Source: Bryobacterales bacterium (GTDB lineage: Bacteria; Acidobacteriota; Terriglobia; Bryobacterales; Bryobacteraceae). From it: 64,000 nt of DNA. A model generated the notes under the pieces. It saw only the letters and a list, made by a program, of their open reading frames with translations, did no database searches and was not told where the DNA came from. The DNA lies in assembly GCA_003167495.1 (NCBI GenBank), contig PMSX01000187.1:1-64000 (forward strand), in the 5' to 3' direction. The position numbers were made by a program, and so were the translations under genes. This document shows positions 35,461 through 44,091 of this stretch, piece after piece; position 1 is the first letter of the stretch; each line of letters begins with the position of its first letter.

Positions 35461-37830
35461 ATGATCTACGCCCGGCTTCTGACGATTGCGGCGAGGACAT
35501 TCCTGCCCATTAGTGGGTTCCTGCTGCTGGTGTCCCTCTTTGGAACAAACAAGGTCATAGACCCTCTCGTGCACGGAGCAACGGGACTCAAGACCATGTA
35601 TGCCGTCTTGTTATGCTCGGTCGTATTTGGTCTGCTTCCTCACCGTCGATTGGTTTACTGGCTCACTTCGCGCCTAGACGGAGCAACAGCGAAGTGCGAT
35701 GCATGGCTTGAGACTGCGCCGGTACGCTCACTGCCGCTAGTGATCATCGCGCTGGCAGCTTGCAGTCTCTTCTTTGAGCTCGTCCTAATACGCTGGCAAT
35801 CCGGCTTGTTCTCGGTTTTCGCCTTTTACAAGAACTTCACCCTGCTCGCATGCTTTTGCGGTCTCGGCATCGGTTATGCTCTGGCAGATCGTAAACCACT
35901 GTTGCTGCCGCTCTGTTTGCCGGCGTTAGTGCTGAATGTGCTGGTCATGCTCGTCCTTCACTATGCAGGCAACGATTTCACCCACCTCCTATTCGGCCTC
36001 GTTCCCGTCTATGAGGAGGGAAGCGTGGCGGCAGTGGCCGGTGCCACCAGAGGAAGCGGTTGGCTGGCCGCCGTCTTTGCGAATCTTCCCGTCTATTTTC
36101 TGCTGGTAGGCGCGTTCCTTCTCAACACGCTAGTGATGATACCCGTAACTCAGCTCTGCGGCCGCGTGATGCGCCGGCTTCAGCCGTTGCCAAGCTATGG
36201 TTTCAATCTGATTGGCAGCATTTGCGGTGTGCTCGCGCTATTCGCTCTCAGTTGGCTCTGGATCGGGCCGCTCGTATGGTTCGGCCTAGTGGCCGTAGTC
36301 TTGACGTGGTTTCTGCTCGCCGCGGGGCACGGTTGGAAAACGGGCCTAGCCTGCCTTGCGCTCTTGCTTCTGATTCTGTCGTGGCCGACCGAACCGCTGA
36401 TACAGAATATTTATTCGCCTTATCAACTGATTCAGAAGGCGGCTGGCCCAAACGGCCTTATGCGAATATTGGCCGCTGGAACCTATTATCAAAAGGTCTT
36501 TGACTTATCTTTCGAAAGCGCGAATCGGGATCACGAGGCCAAACTGCAGCAGATCGTCGGATATTACGAGCTGCCATTTCTGACTTCTGAAGCGCGCGAG
36601 AACGTCGCCATCGTAGGGGCAGGCAGCGGCAACGACATCGCTGCCGCGCTTAGATATCACGCCGGAGCCGTCGACGCCGCGGAGATCGATCCTGTCATTC
36701 GGAATCTTGGCCAGATGTTTCACCCGGAACATCCCTATCAGAACCCGCGTGTCACTTCCTACATCGGAGATGCACGGGCGTTCTTCCGTAATACCAACAA
36801 AAGCTACGATCTGATCGTTTATGGCGTCCTCGATTCGCACATACTCGTTTCTCAGGGATCTAACGTCAGAGTTGACTCGTTCGTTTACACTCAGGAAGGT
36901 TTAAACGACGCATTTCAGCGCCTCAAACCGGGCGGACTGATGAGCATTTCGTTTGCCCTTACGAACGAGCTAATGGGGCATAAAGTCTATGCCATGCTGC
37001 GACAGCTTCCCGGCGCGGGTAAGCCGGTTGCGGTCCTCACTTCTTACGATACGAAGTCAACGACAACCTTTATGGTGAGGAAATGTGCTGAGATTATTCT
37101 CCCCACAGCGTTTATGACATCGCATCTGCTGACCGACCAGACACAGTCTTATGCGCGGGCCGCGGAAATGAAACTAGACCTGCCTACGGACAACTGGCCA
37201 TTTTTCTATATGGACTACAAGATGTATCCGGCTTCTTATGTAGTCTCTCTCGTCCTGGTCATGATTCTCGCAATTGCTCTGATGCGATCCTTCCTTCCCG
37301 GTCGGAAATGGAATGCGGGGATGATGCCGTTCTTCTTTTTGGGCTCGGGATTCATGCTCGTCGAAACTAAGGCGATTACCGAACTGGGACTTTTGTTCGG
37401 CAATACATGGTGGGTTGTCGGCATCACAATCATAAGCGTCCTGGTGATGGGCTTTCTGGCAAACGTCGCGGTGATGAGATTCCGGCCGCGCTCCGTTATC
37501 CTTCCCTATTGCTTGTTGCTCGGAACGATCAGTTTAGGCTTTTGTATTGCTCAGTACGGCGGCTTGAATATGAGCGGGGCTGGCGGCAGACTTTTACCGG
37601 CCCTTTTGTTAGTATCCCCGTTGGCTTTTTCCGGGATTGTGTTCTCAGTCTTATTGAAGAACGAGGACGATGTACCCAGCGCCCTCGCTTGTAACTTGTC
37701 GGGAGCCATGTTGGGCGGCCTGCTCGAATACAATTCCATGGAATTTGGCTTTTCCGCCCTCTATCTAATTGCGCTGGCCCTTTATGCCTGCGCCTGGGTG
37801 ACGACGCGCCGAGTTCCCCAAACGGCTTAA
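35461..37830 (+). CDS. Polytopic membrane protein with spermidine-synthase-like domain
   Basis: A 789-residue protein with about seven N-terminal membrane helices (residues 10-340). A soluble Rossmann domain follows (about 370-560) with NVAIVGAGSGNDIAAAL (nucleotide/dcSAM-type loop), VDAAEIDPVI and the GDARAFF motif, and then about seven more membrane helices. The soluble part resembles polyamine aminopropyltransferases, and fusions of this kind are annotated as spermidine synthase-like membrane proteins without known substrate. ATG 35461, with GAGG just upstream, is preferred to GTG 35425, as the next 25 residues form the first helix. It stands alone between dnaJ and a convergent MBL-fold gene. 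Confidence 0.8.
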   Translation: MIYARLLTIAARTFLPISGFLLLVSLFGTNKVIDPLVHGATGLKTMYAVLLCSVVFGLLPHRRLVYWLTSRLDGATAKCDAWLETAPVRSLPLVIIALAACSLFFELVLIRWQSGLFSVFAFYKNFTLLACFCGLGIGYALADRKPLLLPLCLPALVLNVLVMLVLHYAGNDFTHLLFGLVPVYEEGSVAAVAGATRGSGWLAAVFANLPVYFLLVGAFLLNTLVMIPVTQLCGRVMRRLQPLPSYGFNLIGSICGVLALFALSWLWIGPLVWFGLVAVVLTWFLLAAGHGWKTGLACLALLLLILSWPTEPLIQNIYSPYQLIQKAAGPNGLMRILAAGTYYQKVFDLSFESANRDHEAKLQQIVGYYELPFLTSEARENVAIVGAGSGNDIAAALRYHAGAVDAAEIDPVIRNLGQMFHPEHPYQNPRVTSYIGDARAFFRNTNKSYDLIVYGVLDSHILVSQGSNVRVDSFVYTQEGLNDAFQRLKPGGLMSISFALTNELMGHKVYAMLRQLPGAGKPVAVLTSYDTKSTTTFMVRKCAEIILPTAFMTSHLLTDQTQSYARAAEMKLDLPTDNWPFFYMDYKMYPASYVVSLVLVMILAIALMRSFLPGRKWNAGMMPFFFLGSGFMLVETKAITELGLLFGNTWWVVGITIISVLVMGFLANVAVMRFRPRSVILPYCLLLGTISLGFCIAQYGGLNMSGAGGRLLPALLLVSPLAFSGIVFSVLLKNEDDVPSALACNLSGAMLGGLLEYNSMEFGFSALYLIALALYACAWVTTRRVPQTA

Positions 37831-37862
37831 AGAGAATCGCACGTTCTCGCGCGGGTAGTCGA

Positions 37863-38882
37863 TTATTTGGTCGACTGATAGGTCTTTTCGTACTTGTTGC
37901 GCGGATTAAAGACTTCAAAGCTGCCATCTTCGTGCGCAGTCAGTTTCAGATAGAACCCGGTATCCGCTTCAGTCACGTTCGCAATGAACGGGTCGGTAGT
38001 GTTATGTTCGCTGCCGCCGGCATCGGCAAAATGCAACTGCCAAATATCCTCTAAGGCGGGCGAAGACCGGATGATGTCGTAAGCACTCGGGGCAAGGCCT
38101 TTTTTGTTGCCGTTGTCGACGATGGCGATGCGCGGCTGCAGGGCGTGCACCAAAGCCGGACTATTGCTTTGATCGATGCCGTGATGAGAGGCGATGTAGA
38201 TATCGGCCTTGCCCAGCTTGTTATTGGGGCACATCAACGCGAGTTCCTTGTTCCAAGTCAAATCGCCCAGATCGACGATCCGCAGCTTGCCGAATTCAAT
38301 CACGACTCCCAGAGAGCGCGCATTTTCACTGGGATCGCTGGCCTTTTCCTGTACGCCGGAACAGGCATCGTTTGTTCCGCCGGCGCCCGGTAAGGCTTGG
38401 GCCAGCACGTTCCCGTCGGCCGAAACAGCAGTCACATCCATGCCCTTAATGGGCAGCTTGTCGCCCGGTTTCAGGACGATGTGATTGTAACCAGCGATGG
38501 CGGTCTGATATTCGTTGTAAAGCGTTTGCGAGGCCTTTGATTCTTCGCGATTGACGCCATGGTCGACAAAGTTTTCGACTTTCACCTTCTTCACGAGCTG
38601 AGGTACGCCCCCAACGTGGTCGGAATGATAGTGCGTGATGAGTACATAATCTATCTTCTTGATGTTCGCGAGTTTGACAGCCTTCTCAATGCGGAGGGCG
38701 TCGCGAAACGCGTTGTAACCCCAACCCGTGTCGATTAAGAGCGATTGGCCCTCGGGCGTTACGAAGAGAGTGGATTGGCCGCCTTCGACGTCGATGAAAA
38801 AGATTTGCAGCGCCTTCTCGCGGGCAAAGGACGGCGAAACGAGCAGAACCGCGCAAAACAGAACCGAAAAAAGTGACCGCAT
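37863..38882 (-). CDS. Secreted metallo-beta-lactamase-fold hydrolase (ComEC-like domain)
   Basis: A 339-residue protein with signal peptide (SLFSVLFCAVLLVSPSFA) and an MBL fold. QIFFIDVEGGQSTLFVTPEGQ resembles the start of ComEC-type hydrolase domains; THYHSDHVGG is the metal-binding HxHxDH motif, with further ligands in DLGDLTW and ASHHGIDQS. Unlike ComEC there are no membrane helices, so it is a free periplasmic hydrolase, perhaps a phosphodiesterase or nuclease. The start at ATG 38882 begins the signal peptide; the frame is open 237 bases further upstream but that part looks non-coding. It is divergent from the Fic toxin-antitoxin genes. Confidence 0.85.
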   Translation of the reverse strand: MRSLFSVLFCAVLLVSPSFAREKALQIFFIDVEGGQSTLFVTPEGQSLLIDTGWGYNAFRDALRIEKAVKLANIKKIDYVLITHYHSDHVGGVPQLVKKVKVENFVDHGVNREESKASQTLYNEYQTAIAGYNHIVLKPGDKLPIKGMDVTAVSADGNVLAQALPGAGGTNDACSGVQEKASDPSENARSLGVVIEFGKLRIVDLGDLTWNKELALMCPNNKLGKADIYIASHHGIDQSNSPALVHALQPRIAIVDNGNKKGLAPSAYDIIRSSPALEDIWQLHFADAGGSEHNTTDPFIANVTEADTGFYLKLTAHEDGSFEVFNPRNKYEKTYQSTK

Positions 38883-38933
38883 GTGGAAGATGCTATCAAA
38901 GGTCAAATTGCTAAAGTGTAAGTTTAAAGCCTT

Positions 38934-39167
38934 ATGCCGTCGACTCTTAAAATTACCGAACAAGAACGGGCCAAACGTTTGTTCAATGTGGAGCAGGCGT
39001 TGGCTTCCGTTCGCCTGGAAGGGCTTGAGCCGGGGCAGGAGGCACTGGCTATCTATCAGCGCTATGTGGATGGCGAGATCACGCTGAAGCAGGTTGGAGT
39101 GGAGATCGAGGCGCTGCATGATCGAAAGTACGGACCCGTACGTTTACCCCGGAACGGACGTTCTTAG
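38934..39167 (+). CDS. VbhA-like antitoxin of the Fic pair
   Basis: A 77-residue antitoxin. The inhibitory motif (S/T)xxxE(G/N) is present as SVRLEG at residues 25-30; its glutamate reaches into the Fic active site and blocks productive ATP binding. The rest is helical (about residues 35-65), as in VbhA-family antitoxins. The gene overlaps the Fic gene by 50 bp in another frame, so expression is tightly coupled with antitoxin first. The ATG at 38934 is the only good start. Confidence 0.88.
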   Translation: MPSTLKITEQERAKRLFNVEQALASVRLEGLEPGQEALAIYQRYVDGEITLKQVGVEIEALHDRKYGPVRLPRNGRS

Positions 39168-39699
39168 GAATCTTCGCGACATTCGCGACCCGGAAATTCT
39201 AGCTGAGTTTGAGGCTGAGGCGACGTCGGCCCGGATACTGGAGCTGATCGGTTTGCCGCCAAAGGGCAAATTCGACACGACGCACCTCCAAGCCCTCCAT
39301 CGTCACATCTTCCAAGATGTTTACCCGTGGGCCGGCGAATTCCGTACGGTCAACATTTCCAAAGGCGGCAATTCATTTGCACGGGCCGATTTTATCGAGC
39401 CGTCCCTGAACGACCTGTTCCGCAAGCTTGCTTCCGAAGAGCGCCTACAAGGACTCGACCGGCAGAAGTTCACCACGAGATCCGCGTTCTTCCTGGGAGA
39501 GATCAACGCCGTGCATCCGTTTCGCGAAGGCAATGGCCGGACACAGCGGGAATTTATCCGGCAGTTGGCGGCCGCCGCAGGGTTCATAGTGGATTGGAGG
39601 AGTGTCACTCGCGATCAGATGACAGCAGCCTCGCGTGAGAGCTTTCTTACGGGGAACATCTCGGGTCTGATAGCGATCATGGAAGAGTGCTTGCGGTAG
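39118..39699 (+). CDS. fic: Fic-domain toxin (protein adenylyltransferase)
   Basis: A 193-residue class I Fic protein that transfers AMP from ATP to a hydroxyl side chain of target proteins. The catalytic motif is intact: HPFREGNGRTQR from His133 to Arg144. The beta-hairpin flap region is at about residues 75-90 (FRTVNISKGGNSF), and the family start YPGTDVLRNL is near the N terminus. I chose ATG 39118 (MIESTDPYVY) over an upstream in-frame codon at 39094. No inhibitory helix exists in the toxin itself; it is supplied by the antitoxin encoded just upstream. It is probably a stress or persistence module; the target is unknown. Confidence 0.92.
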   Translation: MIESTDPYVYPGTDVLRNLRDIRDPEILAEFEAEATSARILELIGLPPKGKFDTTHLQALHRHIFQDVYPWAGEFRTVNISKGGNSFARADFIEPSLNDLFRKLASEERLQGLDRQKFTTRSAFFLGEINAVHPFREGNGRTQREFIRQLAAAAGFIVDWRSVTRDQMTAASRESFLTGNISGLIAIMEECLR

Positions 39700-39733
39700 G
39701 CTAGCCCAGCCTCCGGGGGTGCCGAATTGAAGA

Positions 39734-39891
39734 GGCTGTGACTCTCGGCGATGGCGCGATGAGGCAGTGAGCAACGCAAGGATGGGGACAGCCAGCACGC
39801 GATGGTTGGGCATGCGGCTTCGTATCGGACTGATTCCGGGCGCTGTGGCAGTCCCCACCTTTGCTTGGTCGAGGCTCGAGGTATGGGAAGT
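39734..39891. repeat. Dispersed palindromic repeat, copy 1
   Basis: About 158 bp that recurs at 53386-53530 (roughly 85% identity by eye) and, in part, at 59172-59222. It has imperfect inverted arms: GCAAGGATGGGGACAGCC against the complement of GGCAGTCCCCACCTTTGC, about 55 bases apart. No ORF is inside. It looks like a non-autonomous mobile or REP-like element; no transposase is in the window. Confidence 0.85.
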
Positions 39892-39902
39892 CACAGGTTA
39901 GG

Positions 39903-40952
39903 CTATTTCGCCCTCTTCTTACCCTTTTTCTCAGTCAATTCACTCAAGATCGATTCGCGATCCTCACGCAGCCACGCGTCTTTGATCGCCTTCTCATCGA
40001 CGCCCGCCACGCGCCCGGCGAGAACAAACGCCGGCAGGGCGTGAGCGAGGGTCTGCCAGCGCGCCATCTCAATAATTGACGGCAACGCTCGTTCCCGCAT
40101 CTGATCGATCGTCTCGGGATTGCGGTCTTCGGTCAGGTCAACCAGCACCTGCGCGGCGTTCCGCCGGTCGGACCACACGACTGAATTCAACATCTCCACA
40201 AACCAGGCCGGCTCAATGGCAACATCTTGCTCAGGATGCAGCTTCGCGCCGATGTAGACAGCCCGTAGCGCGCGCGTAGCGTTCTTGCGCACAATGTCTT
40301 CCTGGTCGCGTAAGGCAAATTGCAGTGCGTCGGTAATGATTTTCGACTTGCGCCCGCGCGGCCCGTATGGCAGAAGATACGCAGCGGCGGCCCGTTGCTC
40401 GGGATCGGAAGATCCGCGCACTACTTGGTCGAGGAGCGGAAGATTCTGTTCCACCAAAGGCGGGAAGTCCTCCTGGATCAGCCGTGCATAAGGGTCGGCC
40501 ATCAGAGAGTATCCGTTCGTCAAATCCTCGTCAGCGTTCTTGCCGCGAATGCTACCTTCCGCCGCCTCCAGAAGACTCAAATAATCACTGTAGAGAACAG
40601 TAGGCAGCGTTGCGTCGCCAGCGGGTGCTGGATGAAACTCCAAATGAATAGCTTCGCGTTCTTCCACGCCGACATAGAGAATCATTTTTCCATCGCTAGC
40701 GCAACAGCTCGCCTCGAGTCTGGACGCCAAAATGCCCGGAACTTTGTTGATCCGGTCTTCCGTGGCCTCAGAGGGCGGGAGCGGGTCACCCACCTTGGCT
40801 CCAATCGCGGCGCGAATTTTCTGTAGCGAGGATTTGCGCACGCCGAAAACTTCAATCAGGCCGATGCGCGGCGATACGTCAATTGCTCCGGGACTGGCGG
40901 TTTGCGCTCGGCAAAGGCACGTACAGAAAAGAACAAACGCGATTTTTCTCAC
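39903..40952 (-). CDS. Secreted protein with POTRA-like start and HEAT-type repeats
   Basis: A 349-residue protein with signal peptide (KIAFVLFCTCLCRAQ). Residues about 30-100 resemble a POTRA-like domain: GLIEVFGVRKSSLQKIRAAIG and KVPGILASRLE match the pattern of such modules in outer-membrane assembly factors. The following region is helical with HEAT-like repeats (EQRAAAAYLLPY, VRKNATRALRAVY, RRNAAQVLVDLT). No barrel follows, so it is not a BamA homologue; it may act as a periplasmic adaptor. The C terminus is Lys-rich (EKKGKKRAK). It is the last of five consecutive minus-strand genes. Confidence 0.72.
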   Translation of the reverse strand: MRKIAFVLFCTCLCRAQTASPGAIDVSPRIGLIEVFGVRKSSLQKIRAAIGAKVGDPLPPSEATEDRINKVPGILASRLEASCCASDGKMILYVGVEEREAIHLEFHPAPAGDATLPTVLYSDYLSLLEAAEGSIRGKNADEDLTNGYSLMADPYARLIQEDFPPLVEQNLPLLDQVVRGSSDPEQRAAAAYLLPYGPRGRKSKIITDALQFALRDQEDIVRKNATRALRAVYIGAKLHPEQDVAIEPAWFVEMLNSVVWSDRRNAAQVLVDLTEDRNPETIDQMRERALPSIIEMARWQTLAHALPAFVLAGRVAGVDEKAIKDAWLREDRESILSELTEKKGKKRAK

Positions 40953-40987
40953 AATCTCAGTATGAGACGTGAGCGTAAGGCTTTTGG

Positions 40988-41440
40988 TTAAGCCTGCTTT
41001 TCAGCAAGATCGCCGATCAGCGGAAGCTTCACTTTCTTGTAATTGAAAGCGGTGTACATCATGTATAGCCAAAGAACCAAGCCTGCTAGGCCGATGAGTG
41101 GAGCTAGGAAGAAAATCAAACCGTGCGAAACTATTCCCAGCACCATCCATAAAATGAGCCATGCAACAAAGAGAAAAATCGATTGGAATGCGTGGAAGCG
41201 CACAAATTTGCTTTGGTTGTATGGAGCAAGAATCAAGAAAATGATCCCGGTGACGATGGCCCCGAAGTAACACAGCGCGCCCGCTACATTGTCGCTGATG
41301 CCAGGCGCGCTCAAGGGCTGCGCCTGTGAATATTGGGGCGGCGGTGGAGGAGGTGCTGCTCCTGCCGACGCTACGGCTGCTCCACAATTCGGGCAAAAAG
41401 CACCGGGCGACTGGGTTCCACAGTTTGGGCAAACCGGCAT
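40988..41440 (-). CDS. Zinc-ribbon DUF4870-like membrane protein
   Basis: A 150-residue protein. It starts with a zinc ribbon (CPNCG at 4-8, CPNCG about 16-20), then a Pro-rich linker (APPPPPPQYS), then three membrane helices (about residues 55-75, 85-110, 112-135) with the NQSKFVRFHAFQSIFLF segment typical of DUF4870. The function of the family is unknown. It sits between the POTRA/HEAT gene and ltaE on the same strand, with no obvious functional link to either. Confidence 0.83.
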   Translation of the reverse strand: MPVCPNCGTQSPGAFCPNCGAAVASAGAAPPPPPPQYSQAQPLSAPGISDNVAGALCYFGAIVTGIIFLILAPYNQSKFVRFHAFQSIFLFVAWLILWMVLGIVSHGLIFFLAPLIGLAGLVLWLYMMYTAFNYKKVKLPLIGDLAEKQA

Positions 41441-41511
41441 ATTTATTGTCTCCTGCTCTATAACACGAGCTTACTTATCCTTTAGAGTCTAATCGAATGT
41501 TATCTAAATTG

Positions 41512-42597
41512 CTAGACGGTTACAGGACTATGCCGATTCAGGTTAGACCGAAGTACCAGCGCCCAATCGCGAACCACTTCTGCGGCCACTTCGCAATCTT
41601 GGCGCGATACATCTCTGTGTGTCACCATCCGCATGTGGGTGGCATTGATGCCGTTCGCCAGGATTCCCTTTTCCTTCAAGCCGCGGCTGAACTCAAAAGT
41701 ACTCACGCCAAGGCCGGAAATATCGAAAATCACGATATTGGTCTTGACGCTAGGCGCATCAATTTCGATAGGCGGCAGCTCGGATAGGCGCTCCGCGAGA
41801 TAGCGGGCATTCGCGTGATCGGTAACCAGCCCGGCGGGCGATTCTTCGAGCGCGATGAGGCCCGCCGCGGCCAGTATGCCCGCTTGGCGCATGCCACCGC
41901 CTAAACGCTTTCGATACAAGCGCGCCTGGGCAATGGCGGCGCGGGTTCCTACTACCAAACTGCCCACCGGAGCGCCGAGGGCCTTGGAAAGGCAGAACAT
42001 TACCGAATCGACGTCGCGCGCGATCCGCGCAACGGTTGTTTGCGATGCCACTGCGGCATTGAAGATGCGAGCGCCATCGATATGCACTTTTAGTCCGCGC
42101 GCGTGGGCCTCCGCGCAAATTTCGTCGATCGTTTCCTGCGGATACACGGTACCGCCCCACATGTTGTGGGTATTCTCGAGAGTAATCAGCGTAGTGGGTG
42201 CGTTGTCCGGACCTTTAGGACGCAGAGCGGCGGCAACTTGCTTCCAGGTCAGAATGCCGTCCGAAGTGGGAATCGGCCTCGCTAAGCAGCCGCAAAACCA
42301 GGCCATCATGGAAAGCTCCCAATCCAACAGGTGCGAGCGGGCATCGCAAATGACCTCTTCGCCGTGGTTGGTGTGCATTTTGACAGCGACGGTGTTGCCC
42401 ATGGTGCCGGTGGGGACAAACAGCGCGGCCTCTTTGCCGAAGATTTCCGCAGCGCGCGCCTCCAGCCGGTTGATTGTAGGATCTTCGCCGTACACATCGT
42501 CGCCAACCTCGGCTTGTGCCATCGCCGCGCGCATTTTCTCGCTTGGCTTCGTTACAGTATCGCTTCGCAAATCGATGAAATGGCACTGGTCAGACAT
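41512..42597 (-). CDS. ltaE: Low-specificity L-threonine aldolase
   Basis: PLP enzyme splitting L-threonine or L-allo-threonine into glycine and acetaldehyde. The 361-residue protein opens with [19 protein letters not shown], the family's conserved start. The PLP-binding lysine is Lys205 in [13 protein letters not shown], and [13 protein letters not shown] contains the Asp that contacts the cofactor ring. The start overlaps the hemW stop by 8 bp, so translation is coupled. It produces glycine. The bacterial C5 pathway does not use glycine for heme, so the link to hemW is probably organisational only. Confidence 0.93.
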   Translation of the reverse strand: MSDQCHFIDLRSDTVTKPSEKMRAAMAQAEVGDDVYGEDPTINRLEARAAEIFGKEAALFVPTGTMGNTVAVKMHTNHGEEVICDARSHLLDWELSMMAWFCGCLARPIPTSDGILTWKQVAAALRPKGPDNAPTTLITLENTHNMWGGTVYPQETIDEICAEAHARGLKVHIDGARIFNAAVASQTTVARIARDVDSVMFCLSKALGAPVGSLVVGTRAAIAQARLYRKRLGGGMRQAGILAAAGLIALEESPAGLVTDHANARYLAERLSELPPIEIDAPSVKTNIVIFDISGLGVSTFEFSRGLKEKGILANGINATHMRMVTHRDVSRQDCEVAAEVVRDWALVLRSNLNRHSPVTV

Positions 42598-43669
42598 TCA
42601 AAAACTCCTGAAAGATTTCGTTTGAGACTAACACTGCCGGGGGGGTCAGGCGCAAGCGCGACCCGGTGCGCTCCAGCATTCCGGCCTGTTCCCATCTCTC
42701 AATCGGTCCGGCAAAACGCTGCCATTCGGAGGGTGTGGGTTCAATACCGTCGAGCAAGCGCAAGCCCACGAAGAAGTGTTCTTCCGACAGATCGCTTACG
42801 GTCTGCGCTGGTCTTATTGCGTTGAAATAGCCTTCGAACGTATCGGCATTGCTGAAGCGATTGCGCCCATCGAACGAATGCGCATCCAGCCCGAAACCGA
42901 TATATGGCTCAAGCAGCCAGTACTTCAAATTGTGACGCGATTCGAAGCCAGGGAGCGCATAGTTCGAGATTTCGTAATGGTGATAGCCCATTCGCCGCAG
43001 CGCTTGCGAGGCTTTTTCGTATAACTGCGCCGTCAGTTCGTCATTTGGCACGCGGGGCGCGCCGTAACGCTGGCCGCCCAACAGAATCTCGTTACCAAGG
43101 CGGCTGTCTTCGTCAATTTCGAAAATGTACAGCGAAACATGCGGCGCCGCCAGCTTCTCCACCCAGGCAAGAGATTCGTCCATGGATGCAAGTGTCTGCT
43201 CGGGCAACCCGGCAATCAGATCGATGTTGATATTCGGGAGACCGCCGCCGCGCAGGATCTCGACTTCGCGCTGTACGATTTCAGCATCATGCCGGCGGCC
43301 CGTTAGCCGCAGTTCTTTCGTGACAAATGATTGCACGCCTAAACTGACGCGATCGATGCGGCAGGCTCGCCAGATGGCGACGGCCTCTTGCGTGATTGTT
43401 CCCGGCGCGCACTCGAGCGTCGCTTCTGTTAGCTTTTCGCTCGGTATCGCCGCCAGAACGTCTCGCAGAAAATCAGCCGCCATCAGACTCGGCGTGCCGC
43501 CACCAAAATACAGTGTCTCTGGTTGCCATGTCCACGAATGAGCGCGAATTTCAGCCAAGAGCGCATGCTGATATTTGGCAATAGTATCGGGCGCGCTTAC
43601 GCCCGAAGCGAAGTTGCAGAAACTGCACTTCTGGCTGCAGAAAGGGTATGAAATATAGACGCCTGGCAC
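42590..43669 (-). CDS. hemW: HemW-like radical SAM protein (heme chaperone)
   Basis: Radical SAM enzyme of the HemN/HemW group. The 4Fe-4S motif [10 protein letters not shown] has cysteines at 11, 15 and 18. The fourth cysteine of true coproporphyrinogen oxidase (CxC) is replaced by Phe20, which fits HemW, the heme-binding chaperone, and not HemN. Other marks are [11 protein letters not shown] and the SLGVQSF segment. The C-terminal wing domain begins near residue 290. The start was moved to GTG 43669: it keeps the usual ten residues ahead of the cluster and leaves five bases after cyaY, whereas the longer frame runs through cyaY. Confidence 0.85.
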   Translation of the reverse strand: MPGVYISYPFCSQKCSFCNFASGVSAPDTIAKYQHALLAEIRAHSWTWQPETLYFGGGTPSLMAADFLRDVLAAIPSEKLTEATLECAPGTITQEAVAIWRACRIDRVSLGVQSFVTKELRLTGRRHDAEIVQREVEILRGGGLPNINIDLIAGLPEQTLASMDESLAWVEKLAAPHVSLYIFEIDEDSRLGNEILLGGQRYGAPRVPNDELTAQLYEKASQALRRMGYHHYEISNYALPGFESRHNLKYWLLEPYIGFGLDAHSFDGRNRFSNADTFEGYFNAIRPAQTVSDLSEEHFFVGLRLLDGIEPTPSEWQRFAGPIERWEQAGMLERTGSRLRLTPPAVLVSNEIFQEFLNV

Positions 43670-43674
43670 GGGTT

Positions 43675-44001
43675 TTACAAGTGGATTTCTTCGCCGAGAT
43701 GCTTGGAAATAGCCCCGGCGATCATCTGCTCCAACGTCTGCGCGGTCTCGGGCAGCACAAAGGCGTTTTGCGCCGGAACCCAATCCAGTTTGAAGCTTCT
43801 CGAGTGGGCCGATACCCAAATTTGACGAACTGGCGAATTCGGGCTCACCACGAACCGGGCTTTCGGCTCTTCGAATTCGATTGTCAGGGCGCCGGCGTTG
43901 AAATCCGGCTCGAAATCGTAGTTATCGGTGGCGGCAGACAGCTTGCGGTATAAGGATTCCAACGCGGCGTCCGATTGCTTCTTGAATTCCTGCTCATCCA
44001 T
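43675..44001 (-). CDS. cyaY: CyaY/frataxin-like iron donor protein
   Basis: A 108-residue frataxin-fold protein that binds iron and tunes iron-sulfur cluster assembly at the IscS-IscU complex. Visible features: the acidic N-terminal helix (MDEQEFKKQSDAALESLYRKL), FEPDFNAGALTIEFE, and the invariant strand region RQIWVSAHSRSFKLDW. It is the first gene of a cyaY-hemW-ltaE run, which places an iron donor directly with a 4Fe-4S heme chaperone. The isc genes are not in the window. Divergent from bshC with 90 bp between starts. Confidence 0.88.
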   Translation of the reverse strand: MDEQEFKKQSDAALESLYRKLSAATDNYDFEPDFNAGALTIEFEEPKARFVVSPNSPVRQIWVSAHSRSFKLDWVPAQNAFVLPETAQTLEQMIAGAISKHLGEEIHL

Positions 44002-44091
44002 ACTCTTTTCCTATTGTCTCTAACTGGGATTGCACATTTGTCGTAACTTTCACAGCTTGGGCATCATCTCGTAAACGCAGCCTTCAGAGCT

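Noticed and set aside
42590-43819. Longer hemW frame starting at 43819.
   Set aside because: The extra 50 codons lie within cyaY; the residues are Arg-rich and unlike any HemW start.
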